DNA of 37,322 bases. It comes from Clostridia bacterium. Its GTDB lineage: Bacteria; Bacillota; Clostridia; Christensenellales; Borkfalkiaceae. Of the stretch, positions 8,439-15,805 are shown in pieces (the first letter of the stretch is position 1; every line of letters starts with the position of its first letter). The DNA is taken from NCBI GenBank assembly GCA_017465865.1, contig JAFTVF010000005.1, positions 1-37,322 on the forward strand, in the 5' to 3' direction. A program made the translations under genes and the position numbers. The notes under the pieces were generated by a model. It had not been told where the DNA came from. It did not search any database and saw only the letters and a list, made by a program, of their open reading frames with translations.

Positions 8439-9547
8439 TTATTTCTCAACCGCACGGAATTTAATATCCCCGTCGTCAGTAGTTTTTTCTCCTGCTCTTT
8501 CTGTACGCGGATCGCGTCTTCCAAAAGATCGGAAAAGAAATTTTTCGCGTCCGACACCCGTTCGCAGAAAAGATAATACGCGAGCGAGCCGGGCACGGTG
8601 TTTACTTCGCAAAGATACACCTGTTTCCCGCTGACGAGGAAATCCATACGCACCGCGCCGCAAAGGTTCATGCGCTTATACACCGTTTTGGTATACGCGC
8701 GGATCTTTTCCCGCAATTCCCCCTCGATCCGTCCGCCGTTCCCTTGTTTTCCCCCGTCGGAAGTGCGTTTTACGTACTTATCCTCAAAGGAATAAATGCC
8801 CGTGCCGAACGCTTCCTCGGGCTCGGAAACGAAGATCTCCCCGCCGAGGGTATACGCCGCGCAGTTGATATCCCGTTTTTCCGCGAGGTATTTTTCCACG
8901 ATCACCCGCGTATCCAGCTCGAACGCCGCCTCGATCGCCCGCCTTGCTTCTTCTTCGTTTTTCGCAAGTGAAATGCCGATAGACGAACCCAAATGCGCGG
9001 GCTTTATCACCACGGGGTATTTGAGCTTGCTCTCGATACTCCGCATCAAAAACGCGCCCCGCTTTTCATAGTCCTTTTCATTCGCGCGGATATACTCGAC
9101 GGTGGGGATACCCAGCCCCCGCAACACGACTTTCGTCAGGCTCTTATCCATAAACACTCCCGAGGCGGTGAGATCGGGCGAGGCGAGCGGAATACCGTTT
9201 AACGCCATGAGCGCGGACACGCCGCCGCCCTCGCCAAGCCCGCCGTGGCAACAATTCAGCGCGCAATCGATAACGCACAGGCGTTTGAGCTTGCGTTTTT
9301 TTTCGCCGAACGCGTACAGCGCGCCGCCCTCGAAAAACACCCGATCAAAGGAAGAAAAACGCCTTTCGCGGAAGACGGAAAGGTCGGTCATTTTCGGCGA
9401 GGTATACATTCCGCCGTCGGTATGTAGATAAATAGGCACAGGGTCGAATTTCTCCCTGTCGATGAGATTGAGCACGAACACGCCCGTAAGCACGGATATT
9501 TCGTTTTCGCAGGACTTGCCTCCGAACAGCACCGCCACTTTCCGCAT
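8435..9547 (-). CDS. ddl: D-alanine--D-alanine ligase
   Basis: ATP-grasp ligase that makes the D-Ala-D-Ala dipeptide for peptidoglycan. The 370-residue product has the N-terminal LFGGKSCENEISVLTG motif (Glu that binds the first D-Ala), the ATP-grasp segment KPAHLGSSIGISLA, EKYLAEKRDINCA, and the metal/substrate motif EVNTVPGSLAYY. I use the ATG at 9547 with GGAGGTG upstream; the longer frame to 9610 would add a basic leader across a hairpin. Last gene of the tsaE-murF operon and directly follows the Mur ligase that uses its product. The stop codon lies in repeat array D. D-Ala-D-Lac activity cannot be excluded from the motifs alone. Confidence 0.93.
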   Translation of the reverse strand: MRKVAVLFGGKSCENEISVLTGVFVLNLIDREKFDPVPIYLHTDGGMYTSPKMTDLSVFRERRFSSFDRVFFEGGALYAFGEKKRKLKRLCVIDCALNCCHGGLGEGGGVSALMALNGIPLASPDLTASGVFMDKSLTKVVLRGLGIPTVEYIRANEKDYEKRGAFLMRSIESKLKYPVVIKPAHLGSSIGISLAKNEEEARRAIEAAFELDTRVIVEKYLAEKRDINCAAYTLGGEIFVSEPEEAFGTGIYSFEDKYVKRTSDGGKQGNGGRIEGELREKIRAYTKTVYKRMNLCGAVRMDFLVSGKQVYLCEVNTVPGSLAYYLFCERVSDAKNFFSDLLEDAIRVQKEQEKKLLTTGILNSVRLRNK

Positions 9548-9589
9548 AAAAAAACACCTCCGCGTAAAAATTTTTCCGCTTTGGTGTTT
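9548..9589 (-). promoter_or_regulatory. Hairpin sequestering the ddl ribosome binding site
   Basis: On the minus strand AAACACC (9583-9589) can pair with GGTGTTT (9552-9558), the second half of the ddl Shine-Dalgarno region GGAGGTG. Inside it GCG can pair with CGC and A-run with T-run. The stem is followed by a seven-T run directly before the ATG, so it resembles both an SD-masking hairpin and a weak terminator. No ligand or leader peptide is apparent. Confidence 0.45.
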
Positions 9590-9611
9590 CTTTCGTTTTT
9601 TATTTTTCAAA

Positions 9612-11210
9612 TCAATACACGTCGGGCAGGTCGTTGAGGAACAGCACCGCGTCCCCCGCCGTCAGCCACTCCGCAAGTAGCGTTTGCGCTTCGGTCAGCG
9701 TTTTCGCCGTCGATAATTTTTCCTTATCGCCGTTTGCGGTTTCGTAACCGCTCTTTACCGCGCCGACGAGGGTATCGCCTACGAGAATTACTTTATCCAG
9801 CTTTGCTATTGCAATCTCCGCGCCAAGCTCGCCGTTTACCCGTTCTTCCAGAACGCCGCATTCGACGATACCAGGGGTTACGATACATTTCCTGCCCGTG
9901 AAACGGCAAAGCGCCTCGATCCCCTCTTTCGCGCCTTTGGGATTGCAATTATACCCGTCGTCGAGGATATACACCCCGCCGTTTTCCAAAAGCTGTAACC
10001 TGTGCGCGATCGGCTGTAATTTCCCGATCCCGTTTGCGATCTCTTCCGCCGTCAAGCCCATTTCAAAAGCGAGCCTTGCCGAAAGCGTGATATTCTCCAC
10101 CGCCGCTTTCCCAAGCAACGGCGTTTTTACGGCAATGCGTTCGCCTCCCAAGCGCAGCGTGAACGCGGTTTCCGTGGCAAACAGTTGGACTTCTTCCGTT
10201 TCCTCGCCGATAAATACCACCCGTTCGTTCTCCGAAAACGCCTCCGAAAACGGTTTCAAGCCCGCGCCGCAGACGGCTTTTTTCTTGACCGACCAGAGTA
10301 TCTCGCTCTTTTCCTTGAAAATATTTTCGATACAGCCGAACGTTTGGATATGCTGTTCGCACACGCCCGTAAACACCGCGTAATCGGGCTGTACGAGCGC
10401 GCAAAGCTCCTTGATATCCCCCGATTTTCTCGCGCCCATTTCGGCGATAAACACCTGCTTTCCCTCAAATTCGGGAGAAAATACCGTTTTGGCGATACCC
10501 ATGGGCGTATTGAACGATTCGGGCGTTTCCACCACGGTATATTTTTCGGATAAGATCGTTTTCAGGATATTTTTTACGGAAGTCTTGCCGTAGCTCCCCA
10601 CCACGCCCACGCGGATCATCTCCGTTTGGGCGAGCTTTTCGCCTGCACGGCGTACGAATTTTCTGTTCCGCGCGTTCTCGAACACACCCGTTACGGCGTT
10701 CGCTGCGCAGAGCAGGAAAGGCGCGAGAATCGGCATAAGCGCAAACGGCGCGTACGCAATCAGTCCGTACAGCTCCGAGCCGTTCCAAGCCGATAAAAAA
10801 CCGAGCAGAGCGATCAGGATATACGAAGCGCAAGCAACGAAGAAGAAATACCCCGCAAACAGGCGTTTTACCCGACCCGTGTATGTAACGGGTACTTTCA
10901 AAGCGTATTTCCCGTCCGCAAACGCATACAGAATGAGCAACGCGAAAAAGGGCACAGCCGAGCAAAGAAGCGCGGCTTTTACGCCGAGGAAAGAAAAGCA
11001 CAGCGCCGTTACCGTCGAAGCAAGCGCTAAGCAAAGCGCGAGCACGGACAGGCGGTTGAAATATAAATTGTCCTTACGCTTAAACCAACGCAAGAACCCG
11101 CCGTTTTTATAGCCGCTCTGTTGCATCGCGCCCAAGAGCTTGGTCGTCGATACGCACAAGATCAGCGCCGTTACGAGCGCGGCGATTACTCTTTCCGTTA
11201 CTTCCATCAT
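9612..11210 (-). CDS. murF: MurF-like Mur ligase with N-terminal membrane domain
   Basis: The C-terminal two thirds (from about residue 198) is a Mur ligase: P-loop GSYGKTS at about 205-211, ETPESFNTPMGIAKT, the metal-binding EMGARKSGDI, a His in GVCEQHIQTFG, and DDGYNCNPKG near the third domain, all closest to MurF, which adds D-Ala-D-Ala to UDP-MurNAc-tripeptide. The first 190 residues are not the usual MurF UDP-binding domain but about five hydrophobic segments (roughly 7-25, 52-74, 78-98, 117-140, 148-172), which would tether the enzyme to the membrane. Start ATG 11210 overlaps the upstream stop as ATGA. Next gene is ddl, supplying its substrate. The exact substrate is inference; total length 532 residues. 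Confidence 0.82.
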   Translation of the reverse strand: MMEVTERVIAALVTALILCVSTTKLLGAMQQSGYKNGGFLRWFKRKDNLYFNRLSVLALCLALASTVTALCFSFLGVKAALLCSAVPFFALLILYAFADGKYALKVPVTYTGRVKRLFAGYFFFVACASYILIALLGFLSAWNGSELYGLIAYAPFALMPILAPFLLCAANAVTGVFENARNRKFVRRAGEKLAQTEMIRVGVVGSYGKTSVKNILKTILSEKYTVVETPESFNTPMGIAKTVFSPEFEGKQVFIAEMGARKSGDIKELCALVQPDYAVFTGVCEQHIQTFGCIENIFKEKSEILWSVKKKAVCGAGLKPFSEAFSENERVVFIGEETEEVQLFATETAFTLRLGGERIAVKTPLLGKAAVENITLSARLAFEMGLTAEEIANGIGKLQPIAHRLQLLENGGVYILDDGYNCNPKGAKEGIEALCRFTGRKCIVTPGIVECGVLEERVNGELGAEIAIAKLDKVILVGDTLVGAVKSGYETANGDKEKLSTAKTLTEAQTLLAEWLTAGDAVLFLNDLPDVY

Positions 11211-11965
11211 ATCAAAAATTCCTCTGCAATGAGATTAAACAGCACGGGATATTCCGCAAAGGCAAAATGCCCGCCGTCCATCGTACGAAGTCTGCCTCTT
11301 GAAAAACAGGCGAGGTACGCCTCCGCTTCCGAAAGCGGGGTAGTTGTATCCTCTTTGCCCTCCACGATCAGCACTTCGTTCCCGATTTTCCGCGCGGCTT
11401 CGCGTAGATCCTCGTTGACTATCTTTTTATAGCTTTCTTTCATCACGGGCGAGAGCGTTCTGTATTCCGCGCTCCCGAACCTTTTCTCCGCGAATTTCGG
11501 CGCGAATTTTTTCACGAACCGATACGCGCCCACCCGCACGCGGTAGGAAAACCCGCGTTTTAAGATCACGCCCGCAGGGCCTGTGAGCAAGATTTTATCG
11601 AATACGGCGTTATCCCGCGCCGCCATTTTCACCGCAACCCGACACCCGAAAGAATGTGCGATAATATGCGGTTGTTCTATTCCTAAAAGACTGAACGCCT
11701 CGTTCGTCCATTCGGCGTAATCGGATACCGAAAAGGGCTTTGTCAGAGGCGCGCTCTTGCCAAAACCGATAAAATCGATCGCGGTTACGCGGAAAAATTT
11801 CGAAAAGTAGTTTATCTGCGCCGTGAACGCTTCCTTAGACGAAAGATACCCGTGCAAAAACACGAGATCCTTGCCCTTGCCCTTTTGTAAAAACGAAACG
11901 TCGGATAGCTTGATCGTGGCGTTGCCTCCTTTCGTTTTTGATCGCGTTATTCCTCTTCGGGACAA
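11207..11965 (-). CDS. Alpha/beta-fold hydrolase
   Basis: Serine hydrolase of the alpha/beta fold with HGYLSSKEAF (oxyanion region), nucleophile in AHSFGCRVA (a variant of GxSxG), acid in EGKEDTTTP and His in DGGHFAFAE. Substrate unknown. It is translationally coupled to murF (ATGA). The start is uncertain: the longest frame begins with TTG at 11965 inside rimI, with AAGGAG only two bases away, whereas a perfect AAAGGAGG lies seven bases before an ACG (11917) and ten before an ATC (11914), just before the first conserved residues. No ATG or GTG fits. The product is about 235-252 residues, normal for the family. Confidence 0.85.
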   Translation of the reverse strand: MSRRGITRSKTKGGNATIKLSDVSFLQKGKGKDLVFLHGYLSSKEAFTAQINYFSKFFRVTAIDFIGFGKSAPLTKPFSVSDYAEWTNEAFSLLGIEQPHIIAHSFGCRVAVKMAARDNAVFDKILLTGPAGVILKRGFSYRVRVGAYRFVKKFAPKFAEKRFGSAEYRTLSPVMKESYKKIVNEDLREAARKIGNEVLIVEGKEDTTTPLSEAEAYLACFSRGRLRTMDGGHFAFAEYPVLFNLIAEEFLI

Positions 11966-12393
11966 AGCTCCTTTTTCATTTCCAGCGCGTCCTCGCCGCC
12001 CGCGTAATAGCGTTTTCTCAAACGCGTTTTCTCAAACCCGCGCGAACGGTATAGCCCAAGCGCGACTTCGTTCGAGGCGCGTACCTCCAAAAACACCCGC
12101 TTCGCGCCGAGCGCAAGCGCCGTTTCGAATAAGCCCTCCGCAAGATCGCCGCCGATGCCTTGCCCGCGGTAATCGGGCAACACGGCGATCCGTAAAAGCT
12201 CCGCGTCCTCAAACAAAACCGAACCGCAGGTATACCCGAGAATTTCCCCGCCTGCTTCCGCAACGATCCCGAATGCGTGCTCTTTCGAAAATTCCTCTTT
12301 CAGCATCTCCGTCGTCCAAGGCTCGGTAAAACAAGCGCGCTCTAAAAGCGCGAGCTTTGGCAGGTCCTTTTCCGTCCAACTCCGTAGTTCCAT
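11947..12393 (-). CDS. rimI: Ribosomal protein alanine N-acetyltransferase RimI
   Basis: GNAT acetyltransferase of 148 residues; RimI acetylates the N-terminal Ala of ribosomal protein S18 and perhaps other proteins. The acetyl-CoA loop RGQGIGGDLAEG is clear, followed by VFLEVRASNEVALGLYRSRGF and RKRYYAGGEDALEM, which are typical of RimI. Start ATG 12393 lies one base after the tsaB stop, and the 3' end overlaps the hydrolase frame. Placement directly after tsaE-tsaB is a common arrangement and supports RimI over a generic GNAT. Confidence 0.93.
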   Translation of the reverse strand: MELRSWTEKDLPKLALLERACFTEPWTTEMLKEEFSKEHAFGIVAEAGGEILGYTCGSVLFEDAELLRIAVLPDYRGQGIGGDLAEGLFETALALGAKRVFLEVRASNEVALGLYRSRGFEKTRLRKRYYAGGEDALEMKKELCPEEE

Positions 12394-12394
12394 A

Positions 12395-13030
12395 TTATTT
12401 CCCCGTATTCAGCTCTGCGGAGCTTTTCCGCACGTACAACGCCGTCAATTCCCCGAACGCGTTTCGTTTTGCGCGCGCAAGCGTCGCCTTTTCCAGCCCC
12501 AAAGCGGGATCGACGATCTGCAAAGCCGCTTTTTCCGCGATCGGCGCGGTGGAACACGAGCACAAGGCGTAGCCCTTTTCCACGAGCGCAAGCACTTCCG
12601 CTTCGGTGAGATACGCGGGCGGGTAAACGATTTCCCCGTTTTCATACCCGCAAACGTAATAACAACCGTGCAACGCGTCCACGATGGAAAGCAGTTTCCC
12701 CCCGCCGTCTATCGCATTATATGCCGCAACGTCGAAAGAGGTTACGGGCAAAGTCGGTTTTCCGTGCGCGAGCGCAAGACCTTTTACGACCGAGATCCCG
12801 ATGCGGATACCCGTGAACGAGCCTGCGCCCACCGCCGCCGCGAAAAAGTCGCATTCTTCCGTTTTCAAATCGGCTTTTTTCAGCGTTTCGTCGATCACGC
12901 CCATCACCGATACCGAATGCCGCATCGCGCAGTTTTCGATTTTACCGTATGCCGTTTTTCCGTTTTTTACGGCGACGACGGCGAGATGATTCCCGCTCGT
13001 ATCCACCGCTAAAAAGTTTCTATTTTCCAT
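12395..13030 (-). CDS. tsaB: tRNA t6A synthesis protein TsaB
   Basis: Pseudo-peptidase subunit that, with TsaD and TsaE, transfers threonylcarbamoyl to A37 of ANN-reading tRNAs. The 211-residue product starts FLAVDTSGNHLAV (ASKHA phosphate-1-like loop) and has the family hallmark GAGSFTGIRIGISVVKGLA. tsaD is not in the window. It is five bases downstream of tsaE and one base upstream of rimI, so the three are co-transcribed. Confidence 0.96.
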   Translation of the reverse strand: MENRNFLAVDTSGNHLAVVAVKNGKTAYGKIENCAMRHSVSVMGVIDETLKKADLKTEECDFFAAAVGAGSFTGIRIGISVVKGLALAHGKPTLPVTSFDVAAYNAIDGGGKLLSIVDALHGCYYVCGYENGEIVYPPAYLTEAEVLALVEKGYALCSCSTAPIAEKAALQIVDPALGLEKATLARAKRNAFGELTALYVRKSSAELNTGK

Positions 13031-13035
13031 AGCCC

Positions 13036-13437
13036 TTAATACTCGATTTCCCGTTCGTTTTCACTCATTTTTCGGATATGCACCCGTTTTACGCCCTGCG
13101 GCAGTAGCGGCGCGATATTCTGCGCCCATTCGATAAGACAGATCCCGCCCATATCAAAATAATCGGCAAGCCCGAGGTTTTCCGCCTGTTCTACGCTCTC
13201 GATACGGTAGCAGTCGTAATGGAACAGTCTGCCGTCGTAATCGTTCATATACGCGTAAGTCGGGCTGGTAACCTCTTCTTCGATCCCAAGCCCCTTGGCA
13301 ACGCCCTTGGAAAAGACGGTTTTGCCCGCGCCCATATCCCCGTCCAGCAGCACGATATCCCCTGCCTTTAAGGTCTTTGCATATTCCCGCGCGAACGCTT
13401 CCGTTTCCTCGCGCGATTTCGTGATATATATTGCCAT
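13036..13437 (-). CDS. tsaE: tRNA t6A synthesis ATPase TsaE
   Basis: P-loop ATPase needed for multi-turnover t6A synthesis. The 133-residue product has Walker A GDMGAGKT, the switch region TSPTYAYMNDY, HYDCYR and LIEWAQN, all in family order. First gene of the tsaE-tsaB-rimI-hydrolase-murF-ddl operon. The ATG at 13437 has no Shine-Dalgarno sequence, and the candidate -10 box ends only six bases before it, so the mRNA may be leaderless. Confidence 0.96.
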   Translation of the reverse strand: MAIYITKSREETEAFAREYAKTLKAGDIVLLDGDMGAGKTVFSKGVAKGLGIEEEVTSPTYAYMNDYDGRLFHYDCYRIESVEQAENLGLADYFDMGGICLIEWAQNIAPLLPQGVKRVHIRKMSENEREIEY

Positions 13438-13443
13438 AGCTTT

Positions 13444-13472
13444 ATTATAATACCTTTGCGAAAATTTTGCAA
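13444..13472 (-). promoter_or_regulatory. Candidate promoter of the tsaE-ddl operon (leaderless)
   Basis: Minus-strand TTGCAA (13467-13472), 17-base spacer, TATAAT (13444-13449). The expected transcription start, about seven bases beyond the -10, falls on the A of the tsaE ATG. A near-palindrome TTTGC-gAAAATTTT-GCAAA (13455-13473) covers the -35 and spacer and could be an operator. Confidence 0.6.
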
Positions 13473-13492
13473 ATATTTCCCGCGTAGCTTGC

Positions 13493-14074
13493 TTAAATTT
13501 TCATTTTTTTCAGAAAATTCGACAATCTCTTGTACAAAAGCAAGGTCAAAACGGACACCGCCGCCGTTTTGATCAAGTTAAACCCGACGATGAACCAAAA
13601 GGTATCCGCAAACACCGCCGCCGCGCTCTTGCCCATATACAGCGGGAACGTGATAAATCGGTTGGTAATCAGTGCCGCGCCCGTACCGAGAAAACAAGCG
13701 GCAACGAGGCAGGGTACGACCCATTTCAGTCCTTTTCGGAACTGATAGACGATAGACGGCAACAGGATAAACGCCGAGGTCGCCAGCATATTCGCAAGCT
13801 CACCTACCCCGCCCGAGGACGAGCCGATGATCCGAAGCAGTTCTTTCATCACGCACACCGCCACGCCCTCGACAGGGCCGAGCAAAAAGGAAATGAGCAA
13901 AATAAACACGTTCCCGAAATCGAGCTTCAAAAAGGGCGTTGCGGGGAAAATGGGAAAGTCCAACAGGCTCACGACGTACGCAAGCGCGACAAACGCCGCC
14001 ATCAGCGCCAACCGTTTTGCGGAAAGTCGGTTTTTGAAGCCTGTTTTTTTGCGTTCGTTTTGCGTTTCGTTCAT
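13493..14074 (-). CDS. ribU: ECF transporter S component, riboflavin type (RibU-like)
   Basis: Substrate-binding membrane subunit of an energy-coupling factor importer. The 193-residue product is almost all hydrophobic, with about six membrane segments starting at residue 22. The region SLLDFPIFPATPFLKLDFGNV and the following GPVEGVAVCVMKELLR match RibU-type S components. The upstream FMN riboswitch with terminator makes riboflavin the likely substrate. The ATG at 14074 follows GGAGGT; an ATG closer to that site (14082) runs into TGA after three codons. The shared ECF ATPases and T component are not in the window. The start at 14167 would lie in the riboswitch leader and is rejected. Confidence 0.93.
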   Translation of the reverse strand: MNETQNERKKTGFKNRLSAKRLALMAAFVALAYVVSLLDFPIFPATPFLKLDFGNVFILLISFLLGPVEGVAVCVMKELLRIIGSSSGGVGELANMLATSAFILLPSIVYQFRKGLKWVVPCLVAACFLGTGAALITNRFITFPLYMGKSAAAVFADTFWFIVGFNLIKTAAVSVLTLLLYKRLSNFLKKMKI

Positions 14075-14095
14075 AATTTCATACCTCCGTATATA

Positions 14096-14128
14096 AGAAA
14101 AGCCGCCCCGACGATCGGTCGGGGTGGC
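14096..14128 (-). terminator. Riboswitch-controlled terminator before ribU
   Basis: On the minus strand GCCACCCCGAC, a short loop, and GTCGGGGCGGC form a strong stem followed by TTTTCTT. It lies between the FMN aptamer and the ribU ribosome binding site, the standard layout of a transcription-terminating riboswitch. Confidence 0.9.
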
Positions 14129-14177
14129 ATGATCGCGCCGAATATCCAAACGCTCTGCTTTCTGCAAAACGCCGATA

Positions 14178-14293
14178 CTCTTTTTCCATCCGGACTATAC
14201 CGTCGGTATCGGAATTTCACCGATTCGGGAGCGCGATACGCGCTCTTCGCAGACTTTACTGCCGGTGAGGAATTTCACCTCGCCCCAAAGAAT
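14178..14293 (-). promoter_or_regulatory. FMN riboswitch (RFN element)
   Basis: The minus strand carries the conserved RFN blocks in order: CTTTGGGGCGAGGTGAAATT (14271-14290), CCGGCAGTAAAGTC near 14245-14262, GGTGAAATTCCGATACCGAC, and GGTATAGTCCGGATGG followed by AAAAAGAG. The element senses flavin mononucleotide; with the terminator at 14096-14128 it should switch off ribU when FMN is plentiful. It begins nine bases after the histidine kinase stop codon, leaving no room for a separate promoter except inside that gene. Confidence 0.96.
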
Positions 14294-14302
14294 ATATTCT
14301 AT

Positions 14303-15799
14303 TTATTGTTCTATCGGGAATACCGCGTAGAAGGTACTCCCCTTGCCCTGTTCGCTCTCCACGCCGAACTGCAAGTTATGCCGCTGTAAGATAGTCTTGA
14401 CGATAGACAACCCAAGACCCGTGCCTTGTACGGGGCGTTTATGCGCCTCGCTCGAACGGTAGTATCTGTCCCAGATCTCGCTCATTTCCTCGGGCTTGAT
14501 GCCCTTGCCCGTATCCCGTACGGAGAAACGGAATTGCCCGTCCGTTTGCTTTTTCAAGCTGACGAATACCGTCTTGTCCTCGCCCGTATAATTGACGGCG
14601 TTCCCGATCAAGTTATACAGAACTTGTCCTATTTTCAATTCGTCCGCGCGGGTATACAGTCCGTCGTCGATATCGGTAATAAATTGATAGCCCTGCGTTT
14701 CTTTCAAATACGCGAACCGATCGAGGATCTCGTACAGATACGCCGACATATCGAACGCTTTCATTTCCAAAGGCGTAACGCCCGAGCGGATCTTAGAAAG
14801 ATCGAGCACGTCCCCTACGAGCGAAGCCAGCCTGTCCGCTTCGTCCACGATCACTTGCGCGTGCTTGTTCCGCTTTTCGGGATTATCCCCCGAGATCTCG
14901 ATAATCATCGACGCGTACGCCTTGATCATAGTCAGCGGGGTTTTGAAATCGTGCGAAACGTTGGCGATCAGCTCCTTTTGCATACGGTCGGTTTTCGACA
15001 GCTCCTCCCGCGCAAAGTTCAGCGTTTCGGCAAGCTCTACCATTTCTTTGTTATAATCCGCGCCGTGGAAATCGACCTCGAAATCCCCTTGCGCCAGCCG
15101 TCTTGCCTTTTCCGTCATTTCCGAAATCGGCTTTGCCAGCCACCCCGATACCGCGCTCGACATCGCGAACGCGAGCACGAGCACGAACACCGCGATCAGC
15201 ACCATGCGCACGTTCATACGCGCAATCGCCGTTTCCATAAGCGACAGCGATTTTCCCACGTACAGATACCAAGTCGAATCCTCGTACAGCGCAATTTCAC
15301 AGCCGTATACGTACTCGCCGTCCCCCTCGAACACCGCGAAATCAGCGGTGCTTTTCGTAAGCTGTTTTTTCAGCTCCGCAGTTTCCTCGGTGAAATCGAA
15401 ATATTCCTGTATGTCGGGGTCGGTCATATCCACGTTCGGTTCTTGGGGCAGGATACGCCGTCCGTCCTCGCTCAAAATAAAGATCCGCACGTCGTATTCC
15501 ATTTCCATAATATGGATATACCCGCTCTCGTTCCCACCGAACGAATCGGGCGGGCGGTTTTTGATATGCCCGCGGATCTTCTCCCCCTTTTCCGCGATCT
15601 CCTGCGACGCCTCCGTCTTATACGATTGCTCCATCAAAAGCTGTTGCGACACCCCGAAGATCAAAACGATCAACAGCGACAGCGCGGAAAATATCGCCCA
15701 GAGCAGGAAATAAATGCTCGTACTGCGCTGTTTTTTGCGATAGCGCCGTGTACGGCGCGGCTTTATTTTCGGTTGTTTGGGTGCGACCGAGCCGTGCAT
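14303..15799 (-). CDS. Sensor histidine kinase
   Basis: Membrane histidine kinase of 498 residues. Order: basic N-terminus, membrane segment at about 28-50, extracytoplasmic sensor domain to about 195, second membrane segment about 197-218, HAMP linker, H-box SHDFKTPLTMIKAY, N-box NLIGNAVNYT, G1 DTGKGIKPEE and G2 GTGLGLSIVK. It is the partner of the OmpR-family regulator six bases upstream. The stimulus is unknown; overall layout resembles cell-envelope sensors of the PhoR/WalK/VanS type. Transcription appears to continue into the FMN riboswitch. Confidence 0.94.
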   Translation of the reverse strand: MHGSVAPKQPKIKPRRTRRYRKKQRSTSIYFLLWAIFSALSLLIVLIFGVSQQLLMEQSYKTEASQEIAEKGEKIRGHIKNRPPDSFGGNESGYIHIMEMEYDVRIFILSEDGRRILPQEPNVDMTDPDIQEYFDFTEETAELKKQLTKSTADFAVFEGDGEYVYGCEIALYEDSTWYLYVGKSLSLMETAIARMNVRMVLIAVFVLVLAFAMSSAVSGWLAKPISEMTEKARRLAQGDFEVDFHGADYNKEMVELAETLNFAREELSKTDRMQKELIANVSHDFKTPLTMIKAYASMIIEISGDNPEKRNKHAQVIVDEADRLASLVGDVLDLSKIRSGVTPLEMKAFDMSAYLYEILDRFAYLKETQGYQFITDIDDGLYTRADELKIGQVLYNLIGNAVNYTGEDKTVFVSLKKQTDGQFRFSVRDTGKGIKPEEMSEIWDRYYRSSEAHKRPVQGTGLGLSIVKTILQRHNLQFGVESEQGKGSTFYAVFPIEQ

Positions 15800-15805
15800 A
15801 CGCCG

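Noticed and set aside
8197-8441. Array D as a MITE with a TTA target duplication
   Set aside because: TTA flanks both ends here, but arrays A, B, C and E show no matching direct repeats at their ends, so a three-base match is probably chance.
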